A stretch of DNA of 35,179 nt from Rhodocyclaceae bacterium (GTDB taxonomy: Bacteria; Pseudomonadota; Gammaproteobacteria; Burkholderiales; Rhodocyclaceae): positions 1 through 35,179 of the forward strand of contig JAPKHL010000018.1 of NCBI GenBank assembly GCA_026646875.1, given 5' to 3'. The notes beneath the pieces were generated by a model. It saw only the letters and a program-made list of their open reading frames with translations, had not been told where the DNA came from and made no database searches. Positions 1 to 9,595 of the stretch are shown here, one piece after another. The translations under genes and the position numbers were made by a program. How positions within the stretch are numbered: the stretch's first letter is position 1; the number at the start of each line of letters is the position of its first letter.

Positions 1-108
1 AGTGCTCCAACGCCTCGTAGAAGGCGGCAATACGGCGGTGGTGATCGAGCGGCGCCGTTTTTCCGGTCGGACCGGCAGCCGGAGCTGCGCGGTTCGATCA
101 GTGTTGCA
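1..108. other. Edge segment downstream of norB, possible start of next gene
   Basis: These bases follow the norB stop on the minus strand. One minus-strand frame, running off the window edge, reads DHHRRIAAFYEALEH near its end. This resembles the N-terminus of SnoaL/NTF2-like proteins, but a stop lies just upstream in that frame and no ATG or GTG follows it inside the window. A real gene starting here cannot be shown. The usual norQ/norD partners of norCB cannot be assessed because the window ends. Confidence 0.25.
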
Positions 109-1500
<1,392 letters not shown>

Positions 1501-1932
1501 TCAACCCTGGATGTTGGGCGGCCACTTGGCATCGTTGATCGTATTGACGAATTCCAGGAAGTTGGCCAGATCGTCCAGTTCCTTGTCCGTCAGGTTGAAC
1601 TGCGGCATGCTGCGGCGGCCCGGAATGCCCTCGGCGGGACGGCTCTGGATGAAGGCCTTGACGGCTTCCTTGCTGCCCAGGCGCTCGACCACGTTGGCCA
1701 GTTCCGGTGCGAAGTAGGCGCCCTCACCCATGAGGGTGTGGCAACCGATGCAACCGCGGTTTTCCCAGATGTGCTTGCCGGCGGCGATGGACGGCGTGAT
1801 GTTCTGCCGCATGTCGCGTTTCGGAAGCTGTTGATGTGTGTCGAAGGACAGCGCAAGGAACAGGAGGAAGAAGAAGACCGTTCCCCCGTAGAAGATGTTG
1901 CGCGCCATCGACTTGGTGAAAGCGCCACTCAT
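1501..1932 (-). CDS. norC: Nitric oxide reductase cytochrome c subunit NorC
   Basis: Membrane-anchored c-type cytochrome that feeds electrons to NorB. The 143-residue product has one N-terminal transmembrane anchor (about residues 13-31, rich in Phe/Leu) and then a periplasmic cytochrome c domain. The CIGCH haem-binding motif is at residues 61-65, and Met109 in a SMPQF context is the probable distal haem ligand. Length and layout match the NorC family. A purine-rich AGGGGGA lies about eight bases before the ATG. First gene of norCB; the upstream promoter with an NNR/DNR-like site suggests induction by NO under low oxygen. Confidence 0.97.
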   Translation of the reverse strand: MSGAFTKSMARNIFYGGTVFFFLLFLALSFDTHQQLPKRDMRQNITPSIAAGKHIWENRGCIGCHTLMGEGAYFAPELANVVERLGSKEAVKAFIQSRPAEGIPGRRSMPQFNLTDKELDDLANFLEFVNTINDAKWPPNIQG

Positions 1933-1972
1933 ATGGATTTCCCCCTATCGTTGTTGAAAATACTGCCCGCGC

Positions 1973-2013
1973 ATTATCCTTCCATGATGTTACGGAGCAT
2001 TGATGTAGGTTAA
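1973..2013 (-). promoter_or_regulatory. norCB promoter with NNR/DNR (FNR-family) box
   Basis: On the minus strand TTAAC-CTAC-ATCAA occupies 2013-2000. It fits the NNR/DNR-type consensus TTAAC-N4-(G/A)TCAA of denitrification promoters. A -10-like GATAAT lies at 1978-1973, putting the predicted transcription start near 1966. The box centre (2006.5) then falls about 41 bases upstream, the classic class II activator position. The site and spacing are seen in the sequence; NO-dependent control by a DNR/NNR-type regulator is inferred from the family. Confidence 0.65.
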
Positions 2014-2056
2014 AAAAGTGTGTCGGGCCGGGAGCGTCGATCCAGCCCCGGCCGGC

Positions 2057-2761
2057 TCAGCTGTCGGCGCCGAGGCAGGCGCCGGTACGCACCGGCGGGT
2101 TGGGACCGGCAAGCAGCAGGATGTCCTCGGCCACCAGTTCGGGCGGAAGGCCCTGCCGGTAGCCCGAGAACTGTACCTGCATGTCGGTGGCCGTCATGCC
2201 GGGAGCGATGCCATAGACGCGCACGCCGGTGTCGCGCAATTCCAGTGCCAGCGCCGCAGTGAAGCCGATCACCGCCGACTTGCTGGCGCAGTAGACCACC
2301 GCGCGCGGCATGCCGTAGGTGCCCAGTGCCGAAGCGATGTTGATCACGCACCCGGCGTCGTTCTCCAGCAGGTGGGGCAGCACGGCACGCGTGGCGTTGA
2401 GCGTTCCCCTGACATTGGTGTCGAGGATCGCGTGGATCGAGGCGGTATCCTGCGTGGAGAAATCGGCGAGCGCCAGTCTGCCGGCGTTGTTGACCAGGAT
2501 GTCGATGCGTCCGAAGCGCGCCAGGGTGCGCCGGACGAGGTCCTGCATGGCGGGGAAATCGCTGACGTCGGCTTGCCAGCCAGCCACCTCGCCGAGCTTG
2601 CCGAGTTCTTCCAGTGCCGCCGCCAGGCGCGGACCGTCGAGAGCGCAGATGGCCACCCGAGCCCCTTCGGCGAGGAAGGCTGCCGCCGTCGCGTAGCCGA
2701 TGCCGCGCGAGCCGCCGGTGACGAGCACGATCTTTCCTGCGAACTTACCTTGCGTTTCCAT
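2057..2761 (-). CDS. Short-chain dehydrogenase/reductase (SDR family)
   Basis: NAD(P)-dependent oxidoreductase of the classical SDR family; substrate unknown. The 234-residue product has the Rossmann cofactor motif TGGSRGIG near residue 15, NNAG in the middle and a YCASK active-site motif preceded by the catalytic serine region NIASALG. The open frame continues further upstream, but METQGKFAGK at 2761 is the right start. It is preceded by GGAAG at good spacing and places the glycine motif where the family has it. It sits upstream of norC on the same strand, separated by 124 bases that contain the nor promoter, so a link with NO metabolism is not implied. It could act on fatty-acyl, sugar or polyketide-type substrates. 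Confidence 0.9.
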   Translation of the reverse strand: METQGKFAGKIVLVTGGSRGIGYATAAAFLAEGARVAICALDGPRLAAALEELGKLGEVAGWQADVSDFPAMQDLVRRTLARFGRIDILVNNAGRLALADFSTQDTASIHAILDTNVRGTLNATRAVLPHLLENDAGCVINIASALGTYGMPRAVVYCASKSAVIGFTAALALELRDTGVRVYGIAPGMTATDMQVQFSGYRQGLPPELVAEDILLLAGPNPPVRTGACLGADS

Positions 2762-2819
2762 GGCCGGTCTTCCGTGATTCAGGCGTGGGTCGAGGCAGGA
2801 AATGTAGCTGAAGTGGCCG

Positions 2820-2847
2820 AAAAAAACGACGCCGAAAAATGACGTCG
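2820..2847 (-). terminator. Possible intrinsic terminator of efflux operon
   Basis: Read on the minus strand, a short stem CGACG/CGTCG (2847-2843 with 2831-2827) is followed by seven T (2826-2820). The stem is only five base pairs with an A/T-rich loop, so it is weak on its own. It lies just beyond a GC-rich hairpin after the outer-membrane-factor stop, and the pair may act together. Confidence 0.4.
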
Positions 2848-2861
2848 AGGAACGGTGCGTC

Positions 2862-2894
2862 GTGCCGGCCGGCGCCCGCGGGGGCCGCCGGCAC
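2862..2894 (-). repeat. GC-rich hairpin after efflux operon
   Basis: Inverted repeat GTGCCGG ... CCGGCAC, with further GC pairing inside, immediately follows the stop of the efflux outer-membrane gene (2898). It has no T-run of its own. It could stabilise the mRNA 3' end or work with the T-run stem at 2820-2847. Confidence 0.45.
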
Positions 2895-2897
2895 GGT

Positions 2898-4352
2898 TCA
2901 CCGCGCCGCTGCGGGTGCCGGAGCGTCCTGAGCGGCCCCGGTTTCCCAGCCGCCGCCGAGGGCCTTGAAGAGGTCGGCCAGCGCGCTGCGCCGGGCACGC
3001 TCGCTGTCGATGCGCGACAGCTCGACGGCCAGCAGGTTGCGCTCGACGTCGAGCACCTCGAGCCGGCTGGCGATGCCGGCATCGTAGCGCAGCCGGACCT
3101 GCGTCAGGCCTGCCTCGAGCGCGCCGGCGCGCGCCGTTTCCGCCGCCAGCCGTTCTCCCGTCGCCTGCTGGGCGGCCAGCGCATCGCGCACGTCGCGGAA
3201 GGCCGCAGCCACCGCCTGCCGGTATTGCGCCAGGGCCTGCTCGTGGCGCGCCTCGGCGGCCTCGACGCCGAAGCCGATGCGTCCGGCGTTCCAGATTGGC
3301 TGGCTGATCGCCGCAGCGAACTGGAAGATGCCGGCCGGGCCACTGAAGAGGTTGGAGAAGGCCACGCTCTCACTGCCCAGCATGGCGGTCAGGCCGAGAC
3401 TGGGGAAGTACTGTGCGCGTGCCGCGCCGATGCGGGCATTGGCGGCGATCAGCCGCTGCTCGGCTTCGCGCAGGTCGGGGCGGCGCAGCAGCAGATCGGA
3501 GGGCAGACCGGCCGGGATCACCACTGCGGACAAGGTGGCCGGTGCACCGCGTTCCGCCCGTCCGCTCAGGACGTCGCGCGGCGATCGGCCGAGCAGCAGG
3601 GCCAGCGCGCTTTCGTTGCGTTCGCGCGCCTGCGTCAGCGTTGCCAGTTGGGCGCGCGCGTCCGCCGCCTCGGCTTCGCTCTGGCGCAATTCGAACGTCG
3701 ATGCAGTGCCGGCCTCGAGCCGCTTGCCGAACAGCGCGAGGGTCTCCTCGCGACTGGTCAGCGCGCGCCGGGCGACGGCTTCCTGGGCGTCGGCCGCGAG
3801 CAGCGCGAAATATTGCTGTGCCACCTGCGCGGTCAGTGACAACCGCACCGCTGCCTGCGCCGACTCGGCGGCCAGCAGATCGGCGCGCGCGGCTTCACTG
3901 GCGCGGCGGTATTTGCCCCAGAAATCCACCTCGTAGGCCACGTCGAGCGTTCCCCGATAGGTGTTCTGGATGCGCGGCAGGTCGGCCGGACGGGGCATCG
4001 AGCCACGCAGCGTGGCCTGGTCGCGGCTGCCGGCCAGGCCGGCAGAGACCGAGGGGTAGCGGTCGGCATCGGCAATGCCGGCGAGGGCGCGTGCCTCGAG
4101 CACGCGCGCTGCGGCAATGCGCAGATCGGCGTTGTGCACCAGGGCTTCGTCGATCAGGCGGTCGAGCACCGGGTCGGCATAGAGCGACCACCAGGCATCG
4201 CCAACGCTGTCGGCACGCCGGGCGTCACCGGCGGCGGGCGTCCAGGTGGCGGGCAGGTCGAGCGGCGCGCGCGCGTAGTCGGGGCCGACGGCGCAGCCGG
4301 CGAGCAGCACGGCCGCAGCCAGCGGCATGAATCGGAACAGGGGCTTACGCAT
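2898..4352 (-). CDS. RND efflux outer-membrane factor, OprM/NodT-type lipoprotein
   Basis: Outer-membrane channel of a tripartite efflux pump (TolC/OprM fold), carrying drugs or other toxic compounds from the RND pump to the exterior. The 484-residue protein begins with a lipoprotein signal, residues 1-20 ending in LLAGC, then the AVGPDY start typical of NodT/OprM-type factors. Two outer-membrane-efflux repeats follow, rich in Ala/Arg/Glu coiled-coil helices, with motifs such as LLLRRPDLREAEQ and RLEVLDVERNLL. The gene overlaps the end of the RND pump gene by eight bases, has GGAG seven bases before its ATG and is the last gene of the operon. Confidence 0.95.
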   Translation of the reverse strand: MRKPLFRFMPLAAAVLLAGCAVGPDYARAPLDLPATWTPAAGDARRADSVGDAWWSLYADPVLDRLIDEALVHNADLRIAAARVLEARALAGIADADRYPSVSAGLAGSRDQATLRGSMPRPADLPRIQNTYRGTLDVAYEVDFWGKYRRASEAARADLLAAESAQAAVRLSLTAQVAQQYFALLAADAQEAVARRALTSREETLALFGKRLEAGTASTFELRQSEAEAADARAQLATLTQARERNESALALLLGRSPRDVLSGRAERGAPATLSAVVIPAGLPSDLLLRRPDLREAEQRLIAANARIGAARAQYFPSLGLTAMLGSESVAFSNLFSGPAGIFQFAAAISQPIWNAGRIGFGVEAAEARHEQALAQYRQAVAAAFRDVRDALAAQQATGERLAAETARAGALEAGLTQVRLRYDAGIASRLEVLDVERNLLAVELSRIDSERARRSALADLFKALGGGWETGAAQDAPAPAAAR

Positions 4353-7300
4353 TGTTTTCTCCGGCGGCTTCTTCCTTGCGAACGCGGTCCAGCAGCTTTT
4401 CGTGGGCGCGCGCGTGGGTCAGGCTGATCTCGTCGAACAGCGCTTCGGTGCTGCGTGTCTCGCGCAGCTTGCGTTCGGCGATGACGCGGTAGAACAGGGG
4501 GACGAAGAAGACGGCGAGGAAGGTCGCCGCCAGCATGCCGCCCATGACCCCGGTGCCGACCGCCTGGCGCGCGCCGGCACCGGCGCCGTGCGAGATGGCC
4601 AGCGGCAGGACGCCGAGGATGAAGGCCAGCGAGGTCATCAGGATCGGCCGGAAGCGCAGGCGCGCCGCCTCGATCGCCGCGGCCGCCGCGCTCATTCCTT
4701 CCTGGTGCTTGTAAATGGCGAACTCGACGATCAGGATGGCGTTCTTCGCAGCGAGACCGAGCAGGGTGACCAGACCGATCTGGAAATACACGTCGTTGGT
4801 CATGCCGCGCAGCCACACTGCGGCGAGCGCGCCGAAGGTGCCGAAGGGCAGGGCGAGCAGAACGGCCAGCGGCAGCGACCAGCGCTCGTACTGGGCGGCG
4901 AGGATCAGGAAGACCATCAGTGCGCCGAGGGCGAGGGCAATGCCCGAGTCGCCGCTCGACTTCTTCTCTTGAAACGAGGCGCCGCCCCAGTCGAAGCTGA
5001 AGTCCGGCGGTAGCGTCTCGCGCGCGATCTTTTCGACCATGGCGATCGTCTGTCCGGACGAGAAGCCCGGCGCGCCGGAGCCGATGATCTTCACCGACGG
5101 CAGGTTGTTGAAGCGCTCCAGAGTTTCCGGGCCGGTTGTCTGGCGGATCTGCGCCAGCGCGCCAAGCGGCACCATCTGGCCACGCTCGGAGCGGACATAG
5201 ATGCCGTTGATGTCGTTCGGACGGGTGCGGAATTGCGGCTCGGCGGACATCAGCACCTGCCAGGTTCGGCCGTACTTGTTGAAGTCGTTCACATAATAGG
5301 TGCCGAGCGTCGCCGCCAGTGTGTCGAACAGGCCGTCGATCGGTACGCCGAGCGCCTTGGCCTTCTCGCGGTCGACGTCGATGTCGAGCTGGGCGACGTT
5401 GGCGCGCCAGAGCGAGGAGACCATGGCGAAGTTCGGGTCGGCGCGCAGCTTGCCGATGAACTGTTCGCTGACCTCGGCGAGCCGCTTGGCGTCGCCTTCG
5501 CCGCGATTCTGCAGGTAGAACTCGAAGCCTCCCGAGTTGCCCATGCCGAAGATGGCCGGCGGGCCGAAGGCCAGCACCAGCGCTTCCTTGATGTGCGCCG
5601 TCTTCATGAACAGTTCGCCGACCAGGGCGTTCGCCGGTACCTGCCGTTCGTCCCAGTGCTTGAGCGTGACGAAGAAGGTCGCCGCGTTGTTCTTGAAGCT
5701 GCCGCCGATGAAGTCGAGTCCGGTGAACACGACGGTCCGGGCGACGTTGGGGTTTTCGCGGATGATCGCGTCGACCTGCTGCACGATGCGGTCGGTGCGC
5801 TCGAGCGAGGCGCCGTCCGGCAGGTACACCGCGGTGATGTAGTAGCCCTGGTCTTCGTCGGGCACCAGGCTGCCCGGTGTGATCTTCCACAGTCCGGCGG
5901 TGATCGCCACCATGCCGGCGAAGAGCAGCAGGCCCAGCGCGCCGCGCCGGATCAGCCAGGCCACCCCGGCGGTGTAGCGCGCGGTGACGCCGGCAAACCA
6001 GCGGTTGAAGGCGGCGAAGAAGCGGTTCTCGGCCTTGTGCTCGTGCTTCAGGATCAGCACGCAGAGCGAGGGGGTGAGCGTCAGCGCGACGATGCCGGAG
6101 ATGACCACGGCGATGGCGATGGTCACCGCAAACTGGCGGTAGAGCTCGCCGGTGAGGCCGCCGAGGAAGGCGATCGGCACGAACACCGCGCACAGCACCA
6201 GTACGATGGCGATCACCGGTCCGGTCACCTCGCGCATCGCCTGCACGGCGGCGGCGTGTGCCGGGATGCCCTCCTCGTGCATGATGCGCTCGACGTTCTC
6301 CAGTACCACGATGGCGTCGTCGACGACGATGCCGATGGCCAGCACCATGCCGAACAGCGTCAGCGTGTTGATCGAGTAGCCGAGCATCAGCAGGCCGGCG
6401 AAGGTGCCGATCAGCGAGACCGGCACGGCCAGCGTCGGGATCAGCGTGGCGCGCCAGTTCTGCAGGAACAGGTAGACCACGAGGAAGACCAGGACCATGG
6501 CCTCGGCCAGCGTCTTCAGCACCTCGCGGATCGAAACCTGGACGAAGTCGGTGGTGTCGTAGGGCACATCGACGGTGAGGCCGTCGGGGAAGCGCGTGGA
6601 CAGTTCTGCCAGGGTCTTCTTCACGTCCTCCGCAACATCGAGCGCGTTGGCGCCCGGCTTCAGGAAGATGCCGACCAGTGTCGCCGGCTTGCCCGAGAGG
6701 CGGCCGATGAAGTCGTAATCCTTGGCGCCAAGCTCGATGCGAGCGACGTCGCGCAGCTTGAGCAGGGAACCGTCCGGATTGGCGCGCACGACGATGTTTT
6801 CGAATTCGGCGACGCTGGCCAGACGGCCCTTGGTGTTCACCGTCAGCGCCAGTTCCTGGCCGGACGGCGTCGGCGGCTGTCCGATGCGGCCGACCGCGTA
6901 CTGCGCGTTCTGCTCGTTGATCGCGCGCGCCACGTCGGCGGTGGTCAGGCGCAGCTGCGCCAGGCGGTCCGGTTTGAGCCAGACGCGCATGGCGTAATCC
7001 TTGGCGCCGAAGATCTGCACATTGGTCGTGCCGGGCACGCGCTTGAGCACGTCGAGCACGTTGAGCGTCACGTAGTTGCTGGTGTACAGATCGTCGTAGC
7101 GGCCGTCGGGCGAGGTGAAGGCGAGCACCTGCAGGAAAGAGGACGAGGATTTCTCGACCTGGATGCCCTGCCGCCGCACCTCCTGCGGCAGGCGCGCCTC
7201 GGCCTGCTTGACGCGGTTGTTGACGTTGATCACCGCCTGGTCGATGTCGGTACCGATCTCGAAGGTGACGTAGAGCTCGACGCGGCCGTTCGAGGCCGAG

Positions 7301-7545
7301 GTCGAGTTCATGTAGATCATCCCCTCGACGCCGTTGATCTGGGTTTCGAGCGGCGCGGCGACGGTCTTTTCGAGCACCTCGGCCGAGGCACCGGGGTAGG
7401 TCGCGGCGACCATCACCTGCGGTGGCGCGATTTCCGGGTACTGCGCGATGGGCAGGCCGCGCATCGCGGCAAGACCGGCGATCATGATGAAGATCGAGAT
7501 CACCATCGCGAAGATCGGCCGGTCGATGAAGAAGCGCGAGAACAT
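4345..7545 (-). CDS. RND (HAE-1 family) multidrug efflux pump, inner-membrane subunit
   Basis: Proton-driven inner-membrane pump of the AcrB/MexB/MexF family, 1066 residues, close to family length. The start MFSRFFIDRPIFA is typical. Two sets of six transmembrane helices flank large periplasmic porter loops. TM4 carries the proton-relay acidic pair in GIVVDDAIVVLENVERIM (around residue 400), and the TM10 lysine is in GLAAKNAILIVEF. Three bases separate it from the adaptor stop, and it overlaps the outer-membrane-factor start by eight. Substrates cannot be read from sequence. The adjacent AcrR-like repressor and AcrR-type operator suggest control by hydrophobic or antimicrobial compounds. Confidence 0.97.
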   Translation of the reverse strand: MFSRFFIDRPIFAMVISIFIMIAGLAAMRGLPIAQYPEIAPPQVMVAATYPGASAEVLEKTVAAPLETQINGVEGMIYMNSTSASNGRVELYVTFEIGTDIDQAVINVNNRVKQAEARLPQEVRRQGIQVEKSSSSFLQVLAFTSPDGRYDDLYTSNYVTLNVLDVLKRVPGTTNVQIFGAKDYAMRVWLKPDRLAQLRLTTADVARAINEQNAQYAVGRIGQPPTPSGQELALTVNTKGRLASVAEFENIVVRANPDGSLLKLRDVARIELGAKDYDFIGRLSGKPATLVGIFLKPGANALDVAEDVKKTLAELSTRFPDGLTVDVPYDTTDFVQVSIREVLKTLAEAMVLVFLVVYLFLQNWRATLIPTLAVPVSLIGTFAGLLMLGYSINTLTLFGMVLAIGIVVDDAIVVLENVERIMHEEGIPAHAAAVQAMREVTGPVIAIVLVLCAVFVPIAFLGGLTGELYRQFAVTIAIAVVISGIVALTLTPSLCVLILKHEHKAENRFFAAFNRWFAGVTARYTAGVAWLIRRGALGLLLFAGMVAITAGLWKITPGSLVPDEDQGYYITAVYLPDGASLERTDRIVQQVDAIIRENPNVARTVVFTGLDFIGGSFKNNAATFFVTLKHWDERQVPANALVGELFMKTAHIKEALVLAFGPPAIFGMGNSGGFEFYLQNRGEGDAKRLAEVSEQFIGKLRADPNFAMVSSLWRANVAQLDIDVDREKAKALGVPIDGLFDTLAATLGTYYVNDFNKYGRTWQVLMSAEPQFRTRPNDINGIYVRSERGQMVPLGALAQIRQTTGPETLERFNNLPSVKIIGSGAPGFSSGQTIAMVEKIARETLPPDFSFDWGGASFQEKKSSGDSGIALALGALMVFLILAAQYERWSLPLAVLLALPFGTFGALAAVWLRGMTNDVYFQIGLVTLLGLAAKNAILIVEFAIYKHQEGMSAAAAAIEAARLRFRPILMTSLAFILGVLPLAISHGAGAGARQAVGTGVMGGMLAATFLAVFFVPLFYRVIAERKLRETRSTEALFDEISLTHARAHEKLLDRVRKEEAAGENNA

Positions 7546-7548
7546 GGC

Positions 7549-8769
7549 TCAGCTCCCCGCTTTCGTGGCACCCGCTTCGCCGGTGCCGGCCGCGGCCGGC
7601 GCGCCGACCTGCACCGGGGCGCCGGGACCGAGCTTGAGCACGCCATCGACGATGACCTGTTCGCCGGCCTTCAATCCGCTGGTGACGACAATGTCGCCGT
7701 CGCGCCACTCGTCGGTGCTCACCGGGCGGATTTCGGCCTTGCCCTCCTGTCCGACGACGAAGACGAACTTGCCCTTCGGTCCCTCGAGGACCGCGCGCTG
7801 GGGTACCCGGAAGGCGCCGGTGCGGACCGCGCCGGACAGCTGCACGCGCACGAACTGGCCGGGTTGCAGCAGGCCGTCCGGATTGGCGATCTCGGCGCGT
7901 CCCTCGCTGGTTCCGGTTTCCCGCGAAACGCGCACGTCGCTGAAATCGGTATGCCCGGTCTGGCCGTAGAGGCTGCCGTCGGCCAGCCTGAGGGCAACCT
8001 TGAAGCGGCCGTCGGCCGGCAGGCGCAAACGGCCGGCGGCGGCTTCCTGGCGCAGCTTCAGCCGTTCGTTGTCGGGGATGCCGAAGATCACCTGCATCGG
8101 ATGCGTCTGCGTCACCGTGGTCAGCAGCACATCGGGACCGGAGACCAGCGAGCCTTCGGATTTCAGTGCGCGACTGGCGACGCCGCTGATCGGCGATTCG
8201 ACGCGCGTCCAGTCGAGATTGAGTCGTGCCTCGCGCAGGCGCGCGCGCGCCGCCAGCAGATCGGCGTGCCCGATCTGCTCGGCAGAGACGGCATCGTCGT
8301 AATCCTTCTGGCTGATTGCCCGGGATTCGATCAGCGGCTTCAGCCGGGCGGCGTTGCGCCGGGCCTGCTCGAGACGCGCCTCGGCGGCCGCGACATCGGC
8401 CTCGGTGCGTTCGACTGCAGCGGCGAAGGGGGCCGGGTCGAGGGTGAACAGCGACTGTCCGGCCTTTACCCGGCCGCCTTCGGTGTAGTTGCGCTTCTCG
8501 ATCAGTCCGGTGACGCGGGCGCGCACCTCGACCTCGCGCAGGCCGAGGGTCTGCGCCGTATATTCGAAGCTGACCGGCAATTCTTCAGCCTGCACGGCGA
8601 TCGCGGTGACCGGTACCGGGCCGCCGAACATGCCGGCGGCCCCCGGTTCGCCGCCCTTGCCGCAGGCGGCGAGCAGGAAGGTTGCCAGGGCGAGGGGAAG
8701 CAGTGCGCGCAGACGCTGGGGGGGGTGCTGGGGAGAGAGGGCTGGGGGCAGGGCGGGCTGGCGGGCCAT
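7549..8769 (-). CDS. RND efflux periplasmic adaptor (membrane-fusion lipoprotein)
   Basis: AcrA/MexA-type adaptor linking the pump to the outer-membrane channel. I choose the ATG at 8769 (MARQPALPP; 406 residues) over the in-frame ATG 60 bases upstream. GGAG lies about eight bases before it, and the lipoprotein signal then has normal length, ending in LLAAC. After the signal come a beta-barrel/lipoyl half (VRARVTGLIEKRNYTEGGRVKAGQSLF), an alpha-helical hairpin rich in Ala/Arg/Glu, the second lipoyl half (SPISGVASRALKSEGSLV) and the membrane-proximal domain. First gene of the three-gene operon, transcribed from the operator-embedded promoter at 8848-8876. Confidence 0.95.
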   Translation of the reverse strand: MARQPALPPALSPQHPPQRLRALLPLALATFLLAACGKGGEPGAAGMFGGPVPVTAIAVQAEELPVSFEYTAQTLGLREVEVRARVTGLIEKRNYTEGGRVKAGQSLFTLDPAPFAAAVERTEADVAAAEARLEQARRNAARLKPLIESRAISQKDYDDAVSAEQIGHADLLAARARLREARLNLDWTRVESPISGVASRALKSEGSLVSGPDVLLTTVTQTHPMQVIFGIPDNERLKLRQEAAAGRLRLPADGRFKVALRLADGSLYGQTGHTDFSDVRVSRETGTSEGRAEIANPDGLLQPGQFVRVQLSGAVRTGAFRVPQRAVLEGPKGKFVFVVGQEGKAEIRPVSTDEWRDGDIVVTSGLKAGEQVIVDGVLKLGPGAPVQVGAPAAAGTGEAGATKAGS

Positions 8770-8847
8770 GAGGATTCTCCGGGGGGCTGGGGTTGCAACG
8801 GGCTGCCCGCGCGGGCAGCCCGGATACATTGGGCATAACGGGGGTGG

Positions 8848-8876
8848 ATATTACATACATCCGTGTATGTATGTAA
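8848..8876 (-). promoter_or_regulatory. Efflux promoter fully overlapped by AcrR-type operator
   Basis: A perfect inverted repeat has arms TTACATACAT (8851-8860) and ATGTATGTAA (8867-8876) around the hexamer CCGTGT. From memory, the inner 24 bases match the published Escherichia coli AcrR operator at 21 positions. On the minus strand the same bases form a good sigma-70 promoter: -35 TTACAT at 8876-8871, a 17-base spacer and -10 TAATAT at 8853-8848. A repressor bound here would block both promoter elements of the pump operon, and it lies about 60 bases upstream of the divergent repressor gene. The sequence features are direct; binding by the neighbouring TetR protein is inferred. Confidence 0.85.
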
Positions 8877-8937
8877 AGTATTGCGGTAGAATGACAGTGA
8901 GAGATGCGGCAATTCCGTGGGCCGCAGGGAGACGACA

Positions 8938-9552
8938 ATGGTCAGAAAGACCAAGGAAGAGGCGCTGGAGACGCGCCATGCCATTCTCGACGCAGCGGAG
9001 CGCGTGTTCCAGGAAAAGGGGGTCAGTCATACTTCGCTGGCCGAGATCGCGACGGCCGCCGGGGTGACGCGTGGAGCCATCTACTGGCATTTCCGCAACA
9101 AGGCCGATCTCTTCGATGCGATGATCCAGCGTGTGTTCGATCCCCTGGAGAGCAAGCTCGCCGAGTTGCAGGCACATACCAACGAGAACCCGGTGGACAT
9201 GCTGCGGGCGATCGCCGTCTATTTCCTCGAGCGCGTGGCCTGCGATCCGCGCTACCTGCGGGTGCTCGAGATTTCCTGGCACAAGTGTGAATATGTCGGC
9301 GAGATGGCGGTGATCCGTGACGCGCACCTCGAATGCGGTAACCGCTATCTGGCGCTCAACGAGACCGCCTTCAGCCTGGCCCGCGAGCGCGGCTTCCTGC
9401 CGCCCGCCGTCGATCCGCGCACGGCGGCGATCGGGCTGATGGCGGTGGTCGACGGGCTGGTCGTGAACTGGACGCTGGATAGCAGCCTCTTCCCCCTCGC
9501 CGAATTCGGCGCGCGCATCGTCGATGCTTATCTGGCCGGTCTGGCCGCTTGA
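8938..9552 (+). CDS. TetR-family efflux repressor, AcrR/TtgR-like
   Basis: Ligand-responsive repressor, 204 residues. The N-terminus MVRKTKEEALETRHAILDAAE and the helix-turn-helix AEIATAAGVTRGAIYWHFRNKADLF (residues about 30-55) are characteristic of the AcrR/TtgR/MtrR group. The C-terminal half is the variable helical ligand-binding and dimer domain. I use the ATG at 8938, with AGGGAG six bases upstream, rather than the ATG at 8917. The gene diverges from the efflux operon, and the AcrR-type palindrome lies between them, so it very likely represses the pump operon and itself. Confidence 0.93.
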   Translation: MVRKTKEEALETRHAILDAAERVFQEKGVSHTSLAEIATAAGVTRGAIYWHFRNKADLFDAMIQRVFDPLESKLAELQAHTNENPVDMLRAIAVYFLERVACDPRYLRVLEISWHKCEYVGEMAVIRDAHLECGNRYLALNETAFSLARERGFLPPAVDPRTAAIGLMAVVDGLVVNWTLDSSLFPLAEFGARIVDAYLAGLAA

Positions 9553-9595
9553 GCGAAGCGGTATACTCGTCGCCTGTTCAGACCGGAGGAATTTC

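Noticed and set aside
4154..7708. Long minus-strand open frame in another phase over the RND gene
   Set aside because: Arg/Ala/His-rich translation without domain character; it is a shadow of the pump gene, which has clear motifs and ribosome site.
5233..8838. Open frame of about 1200 codons on the plus strand, antisense to the RND pump and adaptor genes
   Set aside because: It mirrors third-position GC bias of the real genes; composition is His/Asp/Gly/Arg-rich without any family motif, and the minus strand encodes complete RND proteins.
8917..8937. Upstream ATG as start of the TetR repressor
   Set aside because: The ATG at 8938 has the better ribosome site and gives the conserved MVRKTKEEAL start of the AcrR group.
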